From: Pseudomonas parafulva NBRC 16636 = DSM 17004
GTDB lineage: Bacteria > Pseudomonadota > Gammaproteobacteria > Pseudomonadales > Pseudomonadaceae
Length of the DNA: 42,271 nucleotides
Reading direction: 5' to 3'
NCBI RefSeq assembly: GCF_000730645.1
Contig: NZ_BBIU01000044.1
Coordinates: 1 to 42,271 of the forward strand
Position 1 is the first letter of the stretch. Every line of letters starts with the position of its first letter. The position numbers were made by a program, and so were the translations under genes. The notes below the pieces were generated by a model, which was given only the letters and a program-made list of their open reading frames with translations, did no database searches and was not told where the DNA came from. Positions 9,711 through 17,830 of this stretch are shown in pieces.

Positions 9711-9804
9711 CGAACTATCCATATTGCCGAGAAAGTTGACTGCGTCGTACACGCAGCGTTCGGGCAATTGGTCCTGGTAAGGAACAAACGCCTGAGCGAC
9801 AACG

Positions 9805-9830
9805 ATCATAGGCAAACGGGCTGGCCGTTT
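9805..9830 (-). promoter_or_regulatory. Candidate promoter and operator for the fimbrial pair
   Basis: Reading the minus strand, TATGAT (9810-9805) is a good -10 hexamer. Just upstream is a perfect inverted repeat, AAACGG-N5-CCGTTT (9830-9814), lying in the -35/-10 region, with no good -35 hexamer. That layout suits a promoter controlled by a regulator bound to the repeat. The leader would be roughly 90 bases. Inferred from pattern only. Confidence 0.4.
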
Positions 9831-9880
9831 ATGTAGGTTCAATGCTCGACCCGGCCTGGGTTTTTTCTACGTGGCGTCTA

Positions 9881-10297
9881 TCATTGCGGCGTTTGCGCCG
9901 CTGTGGCTAAAAGACCGAGACGGTGTTTTTGCAGGCGCCAGTCGAAGTCTTCACCGTTTTCGTGCGCGGCGTGGCGCTGCTCATCCAGTTGTTGGTAGCG
10001 GTCGAGTTCTTCGTCGGGCATGAAATGCAGGCAGTCGCCCGCAAAGAACCACAACAGGTCGCGCGGCACCAAGTGGGCGATTTGTGGATAGCGCTGCATC
10101 ACCTGGCAGATCAAGTCTTGTCCCAGGTACTGGCTTTCCAAGGGGGCCTGCGGCAGCACGGTCAGCAGTTCGTCGAAACGCTCGAGAAACAGGACGTGAC
10201 TTTCTTCCGGGACCTGATCGGCTTCACCGACTGCTGCCAGAATGGTGCGAAGGTGGTGGAGCAACCGCAGGTGGTAGTCCAGGTGATTATCGGCCAT
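9881..10297 (-). CDS. PA2817-family conserved hypothetical protein
   Basis: A 138-residue soluble protein. I chose the start at 10297 (MADNHLDYHLRLL) because GAGGA lies about nine bases before it; longer frames reach 10444 but look non-coding. The sequence is largely helical and acidic, with a conserved-looking core ('VPRDLLWFFAGDCLHFMPDEEL') and no enzyme or binding motif I recognise. In P. aeruginosa a gene of this kind (PA2817) lies close to the FadE-type dehydrogenase PA2815, GST PA2813 and ABC genes PA2812-PA2811, the same neighbours seen here from 12,091 onward. It is therefore probably the edge of the core genome, now separated from fadE by the unrecognised gene at 10,461. The family name is from memory. 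Confidence 0.75.
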   Translation of the reverse strand: MADNHLDYHLRLLHHLRTILAAVGEADQVPEESHVLFLERFDELLTVLPQAPLESQYLGQDLICQVMQRYPQIAHLVPRDLLWFFAGDCLHFMPDEELDRYQQLDEQRHAAHENGEDFDWRLQKHRLGLLATAAQTPQ

Positions 10298-10331
10298 GCC
10301 GGGATCCTCGGTGTCAGCAGAACGGGGGAGG

Positions 10332-10369
10332 ATCATACGCTTGATGGCTGCTTGGGTAAATTTCTTACC
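10332..10369 (-). promoter_or_regulatory. Sigma-70-like promoter of the PA2817-family gene with overlapping inverted repeat
   Basis: On the minus strand TTTACC (10360-10355) and TATGAT (10337-10332) are separated by 17 bases, giving a start about 28 bases before the ATG. The -35 hexamer is part of a perfect inverted repeat, GGTAA-N5-TTACC (10369-10355), which could be an operator. Confidence 0.5.
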
Positions 10370-10460
10370 GCACAAGCGGCCTTGCCTGGCATTTTTGCCA
10401 GTTGTCAGATAACCCGTGCACGCTTCAAATGGCGGCAATGTCATCTGCCAAGGAGTATTT

Positions 10461-12029
10461 ATGAACGCTGCTGGAGAGGGCGAAAAAGAGGGTGTTTTTT
10501 CCGACGACCTCTTTGGGTGGAGCGGGTACGTACGTTGCTATCTGGGGCACTTGAATACCACATTAGAGGAATACAGTCAGCGCTCGGCTAGCCAGCGAAC
10601 GACTTTTGAAATGGTCATTACGCCCGGCAGGCAGTGGTTCGCTTTCAGTGGTCAGCTAACGTCGCCGCTGCTCGAATTCGATGTTCATGGCCCCGGTAGA
10701 GGTTATTTGAAACTGAGCCATGGTGTTTCGAATGCTGTACATCTTCGGTTGAGTAAAGAGCCGGGCGCCAAGGTGAGAGAGGTCAGTCGCGTAGAGGTCT
10801 ATTTATCTCAGGCGACTGTCGGCGTGGAGTCAGACCTTGGGAATGTGCAAGGCAGTTATCGAGTAGATGGGAATGTTGTATTGAATTGGCTAACGCCGCC
10901 CCGTTTGTATTTTATTCGAGACGGCCATGACGACCCAGCGTTGGCTGCGAGATTCAACGATGGTATGCGTGAAACGGAGCGTCCGCTGGGTTGGCTGAGT
11001 CAGCAACAGCACTATTCACAATTACTTGCTGGCGCGACGTTCAGATTGGGGTTGGATTCGTCCGGTTTTGCGCATAAATTATTGCTCTATTTCGCCGTTT
11101 CAGGCCGTAGCCCAGGCCAACTGCCATCAGGCATTCAGACGGCAATGTCATCCGGCGTGGAGCACAAGCTTTCGTCGCCTGGCTCAGGGGGGGTGTTGTG
11201 TCGCGTTGATACCAAGGCTGGAAACCTGGGTGCGGTGTCGAGTGATAGGCTAAGTTTACCGAATGATTTGTTATATCTACCTGACATTATCTATCCGCAT
11301 CGCACTCAGCAACTCGGATCCGTAAAAAACCTTGATAATGTCGTAGAGGTGGAATTTACGCCTGATTTGAGAATGGCGCAGGCGTCCAGCCCACCCACAC
11401 CGACGATGAGGCGAAACCTAGCGCTTATTCCGGCCATGGTCATCAGCCAGCGTGGTGGTCAAGCGATACCGCTGACGGTAGATATACCTTATAAGCCTAA
11501 TTCATTCAGGTACAGCCAGCGCACACCTCAGCATGGCGTGGTTCGGATGTTGGAGGGTGAATTATTCTATGAGCCGCCCACTGCCTTGGCTCTTGTTCTT
11601 GCCAGCGACGAAGGCAGTAAAACAACAGCCAGTGCTGCGCTCAAGACTAACCAGCTTGGCCTTGTTAGTGTTGACATCCTTGACGTGTACCATGCTCGCA
11701 GTCCTTTCATCCCCGCAAGTGCAGCCTTTTTGGTCTATAACACGCCGACCACTCATTTTTTCCGCATGAGTAAAGCGGGGGACGCTTTGCGTTTGACCCT
11801 GCATTATGTGGATAAAAGGGGCAACGAGTTGGCAGTCGACCCTGCGGACATCGAGTGGAAAGTGTTGGCGGGTGATGGCGCGATCTCCCAAGAAGGGATT
11901 CTTACGCCAAGCCAAGGGTACAGCGGTTGCACGGCGATCCAGGCTGTTGAATACGATGATGTACGGTGGTACTGGTCAGCCATCATCATTCCACCGCTGA
12001 GCGTCGATGAGCTGTTGGCGTTGCAGTGA
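10461..12029 (+). CDS. Unrecognised 522-residue protein
   Basis: I do not recognise this protein. The ATG at 10461 is well supported by AAGGAG five bases upstream. There is no signal peptide or membrane helix. Composition suggests beta-rich structure: repeated strands such as FEMVITPGRQWFAFSG and LEFDVHGPGRGYLKLSH. Near the C-terminus 'IEWKVLAGDGAISQEG' followed by 'ILTPSQGYSG' resembles the strand pattern of bacterial Ig-like (Big) domains, so it may be distantly related in style to the Ig-like proteins at 2578 and 6900. Codons are more AT-rich than in neighbouring core genes (TTATATCTAC, AAATTATTGCTC), suggesting horizontal acquisition. It lies between the PA2817-family gene and fadE and ends 14 bases before a terminator. 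Confidence 0.75.
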   Translation: MNAAGEGEKEGVFSDDLFGWSGYVRCYLGHLNTTLEEYSQRSASQRTTFEMVITPGRQWFAFSGQLTSPLLEFDVHGPGRGYLKLSHGVSNAVHLRLSKEPGAKVREVSRVEVYLSQATVGVESDLGNVQGSYRVDGNVVLNWLTPPRLYFIRDGHDDPALAARFNDGMRETERPLGWLSQQQHYSQLLAGATFRLGLDSSGFAHKLLLYFAVSGRSPGQLPSGIQTAMSSGVEHKLSSPGSGGVLCRVDTKAGNLGAVSSDRLSLPNDLLYLPDIIYPHRTQQLGSVKNLDNVVEVEFTPDLRMAQASSPPTPTMRRNLALIPAMVISQRGGQAIPLTVDIPYKPNSFRYSQRTPQHGVVRMLEGELFYEPPTALALVLASDEGSKTTASAALKTNQLGLVSVDILDVYHARSPFIPASAAFLVYNTPTTHFFRMSKAGDALRLTLHYVDKRGNELAVDPADIEWKVLAGDGAISQEGILTPSQGYSGCTAIQAVEYDDVRWYWSAIIIPPLSVDELLALQ

Positions 12030-12043
12030 AACGATCTATATAA

Positions 12044-12091
12044 CCCCGCACCCGTCGCCATGAGCGATGGCGGCGGGCGTGGGGTTTTTTT
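12044..12091 (+). terminator. Strong hairpin terminator between convergent genes
   Basis: An 18-position stem (12044-12061 with 12067-12084, two G-U pairs and one mismatch) with a five-base loop is followed by seven Ts at 12085-12091. It serves the gene ending at 12029. The last T is also the first base of the reverse-strand fadE stop codon, so the two genes are packed against it. Confidence 0.88.
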
Positions 12092-14535
12092 CAGCGAACG
12101 CTGCCCGTTGGCAGTAATGCGGCCTTGTCGAATGCATCGACGTCGATGACTACGCGGCGTGCCTGTTCTGCCAGTTGTAGGGTGTGCGCTTCGTCTGCTG
12201 TGAGAATCCCGGACTCCAGGGCGGACTGGATCAAAGGCTGGCCGATCGAGCCACGCAACTTTCCGTCCCTGACAGCCTGATTCAGTGCCTTGCGAAGTGG
12301 CGCGATGTCGTCTAGTGCGTCACTGGCCCGCTGCAGCGCTGCCACTGAATCACCCTCTGCCTGCGGCCTGAAGCAACCGGCGAGCAGCTCTTCCAGGGCC
12401 GGGTCGCCTTTGCTGCGGCCAATCAAGGCGGCTACCTCGGCGTCCAGTTCATCGTTCGGTCCGGTGTGCCGCCGCCCGAACGGGAAGACCAGCACCCGTA
12501 GAGCGCAGCCAACGACGCGGTTCGGGAAGTTGTCGAGCAAGCGATCGAGTGCATGCTCTGCCTTGCCCAGGCTTTCTTCCATCGCCCAGCGCAGCAACGG
12601 CTGCATGTATTCGGGCGAACCTAGATCGTGGTAGCGCTTTAGCGCGGCCGAGCCCAGGTAGAGGTAGCTCAGCACATCGCCCAGGCGCGCACTGAGACGT
12701 TCACGGCGTTTGAGTGCGCCGCCGAGCAGCATCATCGACAGGTCCGCCAGCAGGGCGAACGCCGCCGCCTGGCGATCCAGAGCGCGGAAGTAGCCCTGGC
12801 TCAGGGCATCCCCCGGCTTGCGCTCGAACCGTCCCAGGCCGAGGCCGAGCACCAGGGTGCTGGCGGCGTTGTTGACGGCGAAGCGGACATGCTTCAGCAG
12901 CAGATCGTCGAACGCCTTGAGGGCCTGCTCGCGATCCTGGATGCCGGCCACGGACATTTCCTTGAGCACGAAGGGGTGGCAGCGGATCGCGCCCTGGCCG
13001 AAGATCATCAGGTTGCGTGAAAGGATGTTGGCGCCTTCGACGGTGATGAAGATCGGCGCCCCTTGCCAGTTGCGCGCCAGGTAGTTGTTCGGGCCCATGA
13101 TGATGCCCTTGCCGCCGTGCACGTCCATGGCGTGCTGGATGCATTCGCGGCCGCGTTCGGTGAGGTGGTACTTGAGGATCGCCGACAGCACCGAAGGTTT
13201 TTCGCCCAGGTCGACCGCCTTGGCGGTGAGCAGCCGTGCGCTGTCCATCAGCCAGGCGTTGCCACCGATGCGTGCCAGCGATTCCTGGATGCCTTCGAAG
13301 GCGGCCAGCGGCACGTTGAACTGTTCGCGGATGTTGGCGTACTGACCGGTCACCAGGCTGGTGTATTTGGCCGCGCCCGTCCCGACGGCGGGCAGGGAGA
13401 TAGAGCGGCCCACCGACAGGCAGTTCATCAGCATCATCCAGCCCTTGCCGAGCATCTGCTGACCGCCGATGAGGAAATCCAGCGGCACGAAGACATCCTT
13501 GCCGCTATTGGGCCCGTTCATGAAGGCGGCGCCCAACGGCAAGTGGCGCTTGCCGATTTCCACACCCGGGGTGTCAGTGGGGATCAATGCCAAGCTGATG
13601 CCCAGTTCCTCATCCTCACCCAGCAGGTGGTCAGGGTCGTACGCCTTGAATGCCAGCCCAAGCAGCGTGGCGACGGGGCCCAGGGTGATGTAGCGTTTTT
13701 CCCAGTTCAGGCGCAAGCCGATGACTTCTTCCCCGTTCCATTGGCCCTTGCAGATGACGCCGCTGTCGGGCATGGCCCCGGCGTCAGAGCCTGCCAGTGG
13801 GCCGGTGAGTGCAAAGCAGGGTATTTCTTCACCACGGGCCAGCCGGGGCAAATAGTGATTGCGTTGTTCGTCCGTGCCGTAATGCAACAGCAATTCGGCC
13901 GGGCCCAGGGAGTTGGGCACCATCACCGTTGAGGCCAGATCCCCGCTGCGGGTGGCCAGTTTCATCGCCACTTGGGAGTGTGCATAAGCAGAGAAGCCTT
14001 TGCCGCCGTACTCCTTGGGGATGATCAGGGCAAAGAACCCGTTCTGTTTGATATGGGCCCAGGCCTCGGGTGGCAGGTCGAGGTCCTGGCCGATCTGCCA
14101 GTCACTAACCATGGCGCATAGCGCTTCGGTAGGGCCGTCGATAAATGCCTGCTCTTCCTCAGTCAACGTTGGCGCGGGATAGGCGAGCAAAGTGCGCCAG
14201 TCGGGGCGGCCACTGAACAACTCACCATCCCACCAGACGGTGCCGGCCTCAATCGCTTCGCGCTCGGTTTGCGACATGGGCGGCAACGTGCGCTTGAACC
14301 AGTCGAACACCGGGGCGGTAAGCACCTTGCGGCGCCATTGCGGCAGCGCTACCACGGCCGACATCAATGCCAGCACGAGCCACAGCACCACCAAAAGCCA
14401 GCCAGGGGCATTGCTGAAAATGCCCATCAGCAGCACGTACCCCGCCGTGATGGCCAGGATCTGCAAGGGTGCCATGCGCCTGTGCAACAGGTACGCGGTA
14501 CCTATCACCAGCACTACCAACCACAACAGCAACAT
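12091..14535 (-). CDS. fadE: FadE-type acyl-CoA dehydrogenase
   Basis: An 814-residue flavoenzyme for the first step of fatty-acid beta-oxidation (acyl-CoA to trans-2-enoyl-CoA). Length matches the FadE family (about 815), twice that of ordinary acyl-CoA dehydrogenases. Residues 1-65 hold two or three hydrophobic helices (MLLLWLVVLVIGTAYLL, then ILAITAGYVLLMGIF), implying membrane attachment. The dehydrogenase core follows: FFALIIPKEYGGKGFS, 'CFALTGPLAGSDAGAMPDSG', NWEKRYITLGPVATLLGLA, and 'HAMDVHGGKGIIMGPNNYLA' with 'ITVEGANILSRNLMIFGQGA'. The C-terminal 250 residues are the FadE-specific extension. The start at 14535 is set by a perfect AAGGAGG seven bases upstream. It corresponds by context to PA2815 of P. 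aeruginosa. It is divergent from the GST-like gene. Confidence 0.95.
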   Translation of the reverse strand: MLLLWLVVLVIGTAYLLHRRMAPLQILAITAGYVLLMGIFSNAPGWLLVVLWLVLALMSAVVALPQWRRKVLTAPVFDWFKRTLPPMSQTEREAIEAGTVWWDGELFSGRPDWRTLLAYPAPTLTEEEQAFIDGPTEALCAMVSDWQIGQDLDLPPEAWAHIKQNGFFALIIPKEYGGKGFSAYAHSQVAMKLATRSGDLASTVMVPNSLGPAELLLHYGTDEQRNHYLPRLARGEEIPCFALTGPLAGSDAGAMPDSGVICKGQWNGEEVIGLRLNWEKRYITLGPVATLLGLAFKAYDPDHLLGEDEELGISLALIPTDTPGVEIGKRHLPLGAAFMNGPNSGKDVFVPLDFLIGGQQMLGKGWMMLMNCLSVGRSISLPAVGTGAAKYTSLVTGQYANIREQFNVPLAAFEGIQESLARIGGNAWLMDSARLLTAKAVDLGEKPSVLSAILKYHLTERGRECIQHAMDVHGGKGIIMGPNNYLARNWQGAPIFITVEGANILSRNLMIFGQGAIRCHPFVLKEMSVAGIQDREQALKAFDDLLLKHVRFAVNNAASTLVLGLGLGRFERKPGDALSQGYFRALDRQAAAFALLADLSMMLLGGALKRRERLSARLGDVLSYLYLGSAALKRYHDLGSPEYMQPLLRWAMEESLGKAEHALDRLLDNFPNRVVGCALRVLVFPFGRRHTGPNDELDAEVAALIGRSKGDPALEELLAGCFRPQAEGDSVAALQRASDALDDIAPLRKALNQAVRDGKLRGSIGQPLIQSALESGILTADEAHTLQLAEQARRVVIDVDAFDKAALLPTGSVR

Positions 14536-14705
14536 AATCGGTCCTCCTTGGAACCAGGGGCTTGAGCCGTCCCAGACAGCTTAGACGCTACGCTGTGAAC
14601 GACAGGGTCAGAACAGTGACAGGGTGTGGCGGTGGGAGTTTCAGTCTGCTACTTGGCTGTCTTGCAGTAGACTGGATCACCTACGCATTCATTAAGGACA
14701 TTGCC

Positions 14706-15329
14706 ATGCTGAAGATCTGGGGCCGCAAGAACTCGAGCAATGTACGCAAGGCGCTTTGGATAGCCCATGAGCTGGGCCTGGACTTCGAGTGCATCGACGC
14801 GGGCGGCGCTTTCGGTGTGGTCAACGAACCGCAGTACCGTGCCCTCAACCCCAATGGCCTGGTGCCAATGCTCGAAGATGGCGACCTGGCACTGTGGGAG
14901 TCCAACGCCATCGTGCGCTACCTGTGCGCAGCATATGGTGCAAAGCAGGGCTGGTATCTGGAGGATCCGCGTGAGCGTGCCCTGGCCGACAAGTGGATGG
15001 ACTGGACGACATCGTCCTTGGCTACGCCGTTCCGCCCACTGTTCTGGGGCTTGCTGCGCACGCCTGAAGACCAGCGCGACTGGGTGGCAATCAATGCAGC
15101 GCATAAACAGTGCGCCCAACTGCTGGCCATCGCCGATCAAGCATTGGCCGAGCAGCCTTACCTGTCCGGTCAGCAGATTGGCATGGGTGACATCCCGTTG
15201 GGTAGTTTTGCCTACGCGTGGTTCGAGATGCCCATGGAGCACCCACCCATGCGCCACCTGCAAGGCTGGTACGAGCGCCTGAAAGCCCGCCCCGCCTATC
15301 AGGCCGGCGTCATGAGCGCACTGACTTGA
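14706..15329 (+). CDS. Glutathione S-transferase-like protein
   Basis: A 207-residue cytosolic protein. ATG at 14706 has AAGGA seven bases upstream; the frame is open further 5' but without a ribosome site. The N-terminal thioredoxin-like domain starts 'LKIWGRKNSSNVRKALW', where the SSN trio occupies the usual GST catalytic-Ser position. It carries the glutathione-binding segments NGLVPMLEDGDLALWESNAIVRYL (cis-Pro in LVPML, ES-N-AI contact). The C-terminal helical domain ends with PMRHLQGWYERLKARPAY. Substrate cannot be told from sequence; conjugation or reduction of electrophiles is the family role. Neighbours match PA2813 of P. aeruginosa. The next gene, 141 bases on, is an ABC exporter, and two palindromes separate them. 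Confidence 0.92.
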   Translation: MLKIWGRKNSSNVRKALWIAHELGLDFECIDAGGAFGVVNEPQYRALNPNGLVPMLEDGDLALWESNAIVRYLCAAYGAKQGWYLEDPRERALADKWMDWTTSSLATPFRPLFWGLLRTPEDQRDWVAINAAHKQCAQLLAIADQALAEQPYLSGQQIGMGDIPLGSFAYAWFEMPMEHPPMRHLQGWYERLKARPAYQAGVMSALT

Positions 15330-15331
15330 TC

Positions 15332-15364
15332 GAACACCTGGTGTTCCTTGATAGTCACTATCAA
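15332..15364. promoter_or_regulatory. Two adjacent perfect palindromes before the ABC transporter genes
   Basis: GAACACC-T-GGTGTTC (15332-15346) is followed one base later by TTGATAG-TCA-CTATCAA (15348-15364). No T-run follows either, so a terminator is unlikely. The second has TTGAT/ATCAA ends but seven bases between them, not the four of an Anr/Fnr box. Possible operators for the transporter genes starting at 15471. Confidence 0.4.
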
Positions 15365-15470
15365 TGCACATAACTGTACTTAGGCTGCCCGGCCAAGCAC
15401 CATAACTGCACCCACTGCGCCGGTGATCTGCCCCGGCGTGCCTCGACCCTCTTCCGGTAAGTGATCCGCT

Positions 15471-16403
15471 ATGAGTTCTGCCCTGTCCATACGACAGCTG
15501 ACCAAAACCTACGGTAACGGCTTCCAGGCCCTTAACGGCATCGACCTGGATGTTGCCGAAGGCGATTTCTTTGCTCTGCTCGGCCCCAATGGCGCTGGCA
15601 AATCCACGACCATCGGGATTCTGTCGACGTTGGTCAACAAGACCAGCGGCAGCGTCAATGTTTTCGGCCACGACCTGGACCGCGAGCCGGCTGCCCTTAA
15701 ACGCTGCCTGGGCGTTGTGCCCCAGGAATTCAACTTCAACCAGTTCGAGAAGTGCTTCGACATTGTCGTGACCCAAGCCGGTTACTACGGTATTCCCCCG
15801 AAAATCGCCAAGCAGCGGGCCGAGCAGTACCTGACGCAGTTAGGCCTGTGGGACAAGCGCGACGTGCCCTCGCGGTCGCTGTCTGGCGGCATGAAACGCC
15901 GCTTGATGATTGCCCGTGCACTGATTCATGAGCCCCGCCTGTTGATTCTCGACGAACCCACGGCGGGTGTGGACATCGAGTTGCGCCGTTCGATGTGGAG
16001 CTTTTTGACCGAGCTGAACCAGAAGGGCATCACCATCATCCTCACCACCCATTATCTGGAAGAGGCTGAGCAGTTGTGCCGTAACATCGGCATCATCGAC
16101 CACGGCACCATTGTCGAAAACACCAGCATGCGCCAGTTGTTGGGCAAGCTGCATGTCGAAACCTTCGTTCTCGACATCAAGCAGGACTTGGCCACGGCCC
16201 CTGCATTGCAGGGTTACCCATGCCGCTTGCTGACGCCGCATACCCTGGAAGTGCAGGTAGACAAGGACATTGGCATCACTGCGCTGTTCAGCCAATTGGC
16301 AGTGCAGAACATCGAGGTGCAGAGCCTGCGTAACAAGACCAACCGGCTGGAGGAGCTATTCGTGTCCCTGGTGGAAAAAAACCTGTCGAAGGTGGCCGTA
16401 TGA
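15471..16403 (+). CDS. ABC-2 type exporter, ATP-binding protein (YadG-like)
   Basis: A 310-residue ATPase that would power the membrane protein encoded next. The nucleotide-binding domain is complete: Walker A GPNGAGKST (about residues 38-46), Q-loop in VVPQEFN, signature LSGGMKRR (about 140), Walker B LLILDEPTAG (about 160) and the switch His in LTTHYLEEAE. About 80 extra C-terminal residues are typical of drug/polysaccharide-type ABC-2 ATPases. The stop overlaps the permease start by four bases (ATGA), so the two are translationally coupled. The substrate is unknown. Context equals PA2812-PA2811 in P. aeruginosa; YadG/YadH of E. coli is the nearest named pair I can suggest. Confidence 0.93.
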   Translation: MSSALSIRQLTKTYGNGFQALNGIDLDVAEGDFFALLGPNGAGKSTTIGILSTLVNKTSGSVNVFGHDLDREPAALKRCLGVVPQEFNFNQFEKCFDIVVTQAGYYGIPPKIAKQRAEQYLTQLGLWDKRDVPSRSLSGGMKRRLMIARALIHEPRLLILDEPTAGVDIELRRSMWSFLTELNQKGITIILTTHYLEEAEQLCRNIGIIDHGTIVENTSMRQLLGKLHVETFVLDIKQDLATAPALQGYPCRLLTPHTLEVQVDKDIGITALFSQLAVQNIEVQSLRNKTNRLEELFVSLVEKNLSKVAV

Positions 16404-17179
16404 GCGTGGAGCTGCGCACCAACTGGGTGGCCCTCAACACCATCGTCTATCGCGAAGTGCGGCGCTTCCTGCGCATCTGGCCGCAGACCCTGCTGCCGCC
16501 TGCAATCACCATGGTGCTGTACTTCGTCATCTTCGGTAACCTGATTGGCCGGCAGATCGGCGACATGGGTGGCTTCACCTACATGCAGTACATCGTGCCG
16601 GGGCTGATCATGATGTCGGTGATCACCAACTCGTATGGCAACGTCGTGTCGAGCTTTTTCGGCAGCAAGTTCCAGCGCTCTATCGAAGAGCTGATGGTGT
16701 CGCCGGTGTCACCTCACACCATTCTGGTGGGTTATGTGCTGGGCGGCGTGTTGCGGGGTCTGGCCGTTGGAGTCATCGTTACCATCCTGTCGATGTTCTT
16801 CACCGACCTGCAGGTGCATCACCTGGGTGTGACGGTCATTGTGGTACTGCTGACCGCTACTATTTTTTCGCTGCTGGGTTTCGTGAACGCGGTATTCGCT
16901 CGCAATTTCGATGATATCTCGATCGTGCCCACCTTCGTGCTGACGCCCCTGACGTACCTCGGTGGGGTGTTCTATTCGATCAACCTGTTGCCCCCGTTCT
17001 GGCAGACCGTGTCGTTGGCCAACCCTGTGCTGCACATGGTCAACTCGTTCCGCTACGGCATCCTAGGTGTCTCGGACATCAGTATCGGCACCGCCATCAC
17101 GTTCATGCTGGTGGCCACTGCGGTGCTGTACCTGCTGTGCGTGCGCCTGCTGGTCAGTGGCCGCGGCATGCGTGCCTGA
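16400..17179 (+). CDS. ABC-2 type exporter, permease protein (YadH-like)
   Basis: A 259-residue inner-membrane protein with six predicted helices, for example TLLPPAITMVLYFVIFG, VLGGVLRGLAVGVIVTIL, 'VTVIVVLLTATIFSLLGFV' and ITFMLVATAVLYLLCV. The ABC-2 permease signature region is seen in 'FVLTPLTYLGGVFYSINLLP' and 'SLANPVLHMVNSFRYGILG'. It starts inside the stop of the ATPase gene (ATGA overlap) and should form a 2+2 transporter with it. The last 117 bases are covered on the other strand by the DUF2062 reading frame. Substrate unknown. Confidence 0.93.
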   Translation: MSVELRTNWVALNTIVYREVRRFLRIWPQTLLPPAITMVLYFVIFGNLIGRQIGDMGGFTYMQYIVPGLIMMSVITNSYGNVVSSFFGSKFQRSIEELMVSPVSPHTILVGYVLGGVLRGLAVGVIVTILSMFFTDLQVHHLGVTVIVVLLTATIFSLLGFVNAVFARNFDDISIVPTFVLTPLTYLGGVFYSINLLPPFWQTVSLANPVLHMVNSFRYGILGVSDISIGTAITFMLVATAVLYLLCVRLLVSGRGMRA

Positions 17180-17689
17180 GTACCGCCCCCTGCGCCGGCG
17201 CCACTGCCGGCCAATCCACCAGCGCCAGTAAAGCAGCGTGGTGAAATACGCGGCAACGCCCAATACCACTCCACACACCACCGAGCCCAGCAGGAACGGC
17301 TGCCACACGGTGGCCAGTTGATCGGTGATCCATTCGAAGGTCAGCTCCTCCGGTAGCGTGCGCGGCGGCACCTGCAACAGCCATGCGCCCGTCATGTAGG
17401 TGACGAAGAACACCGGGGGCATGGTCAGGGGGTTGGTCAGCCACACCAGGCTGACGGCAATCGGCAAGTTGGCCCTGACTGGAATGGCCAGCGCAGCGGC
17501 CAGCAGCATTTGCAGGGGGAGGGGTATCAGCGCCGCGAACAGGCCCACCCCCATCGCCCTTGCGACGGAATGGCGGTTGAGATGCCAGAGGTTCGGGTCA
17601 TGCAGCAGCTTGCCGAAAAAGCGTAAGGACTTGTGTTCGCGAATGCTCGTCGGGTCTGGCATGTAGCGTTTGAAGAGTCGGCGCGGCAT
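17063..17689 (-). CDS. DUF2062 membrane protein with unusual antisense tail
   Basis: A 208-residue protein; GGGGAG seven bases before the ATG fixes the start. The first 170 residues are a DUF2062 domain: HLNRHSVARAMGVGLFAALIPLP, then 'VSLVWLTNPLTMPPVFFVTY' and a final helix FLLGSVVCGVVLGVAAYFTTLLYW, ending in a basic stretch WRRRRGRYSG. The family has no established biochemical role. The remaining 36 or so residues (HAAATDQQAHAQQVQHRSGH and on) are hydrophilic, His/Gln rich, and are read from the antisense of the ABC permease gene. They look like accidental read-through after loss of the original stop. An alternative is a sequence error near 17,180. Confidence 0.85.
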   Translation of the reverse strand: MPRRLFKRYMPDPTSIREHKSLRFFGKLLHDPNLWHLNRHSVARAMGVGLFAALIPLPLQMLLAAALAIPVRANLPIAVSLVWLTNPLTMPPVFFVTYMTGAWLLQVPPRTLPEELTFEWITDQLATVWQPFLLGSVVCGVVLGVAAYFTTLLYWRWWIGRQWRRRRGRYSGTHAAATDQQAHAQQVQHRSGHQHERDGGADTDVRDT

Positions 17690-17830
17690 CTGGGCTCCCC
17701 GTAGGTTTGAGCGGGGAGTATGCCCTTATTCCCATTCAGCCTCGTTTAGAGTTTGTGACAATTGTTGAGCGGCGCCTGCTGCCATCTGGGCTATGCCTGA
17801 GGGCTTGGATCGGTTGCGGAGCTCTACCAT

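Noticed and set aside
15348..15364. An Anr/Fnr box before the ABC genes
   Set aside because: The TTGAT and ATCAA halves are seven bases apart rather than four, so the site does not fit the Anr/Fnr consensus.
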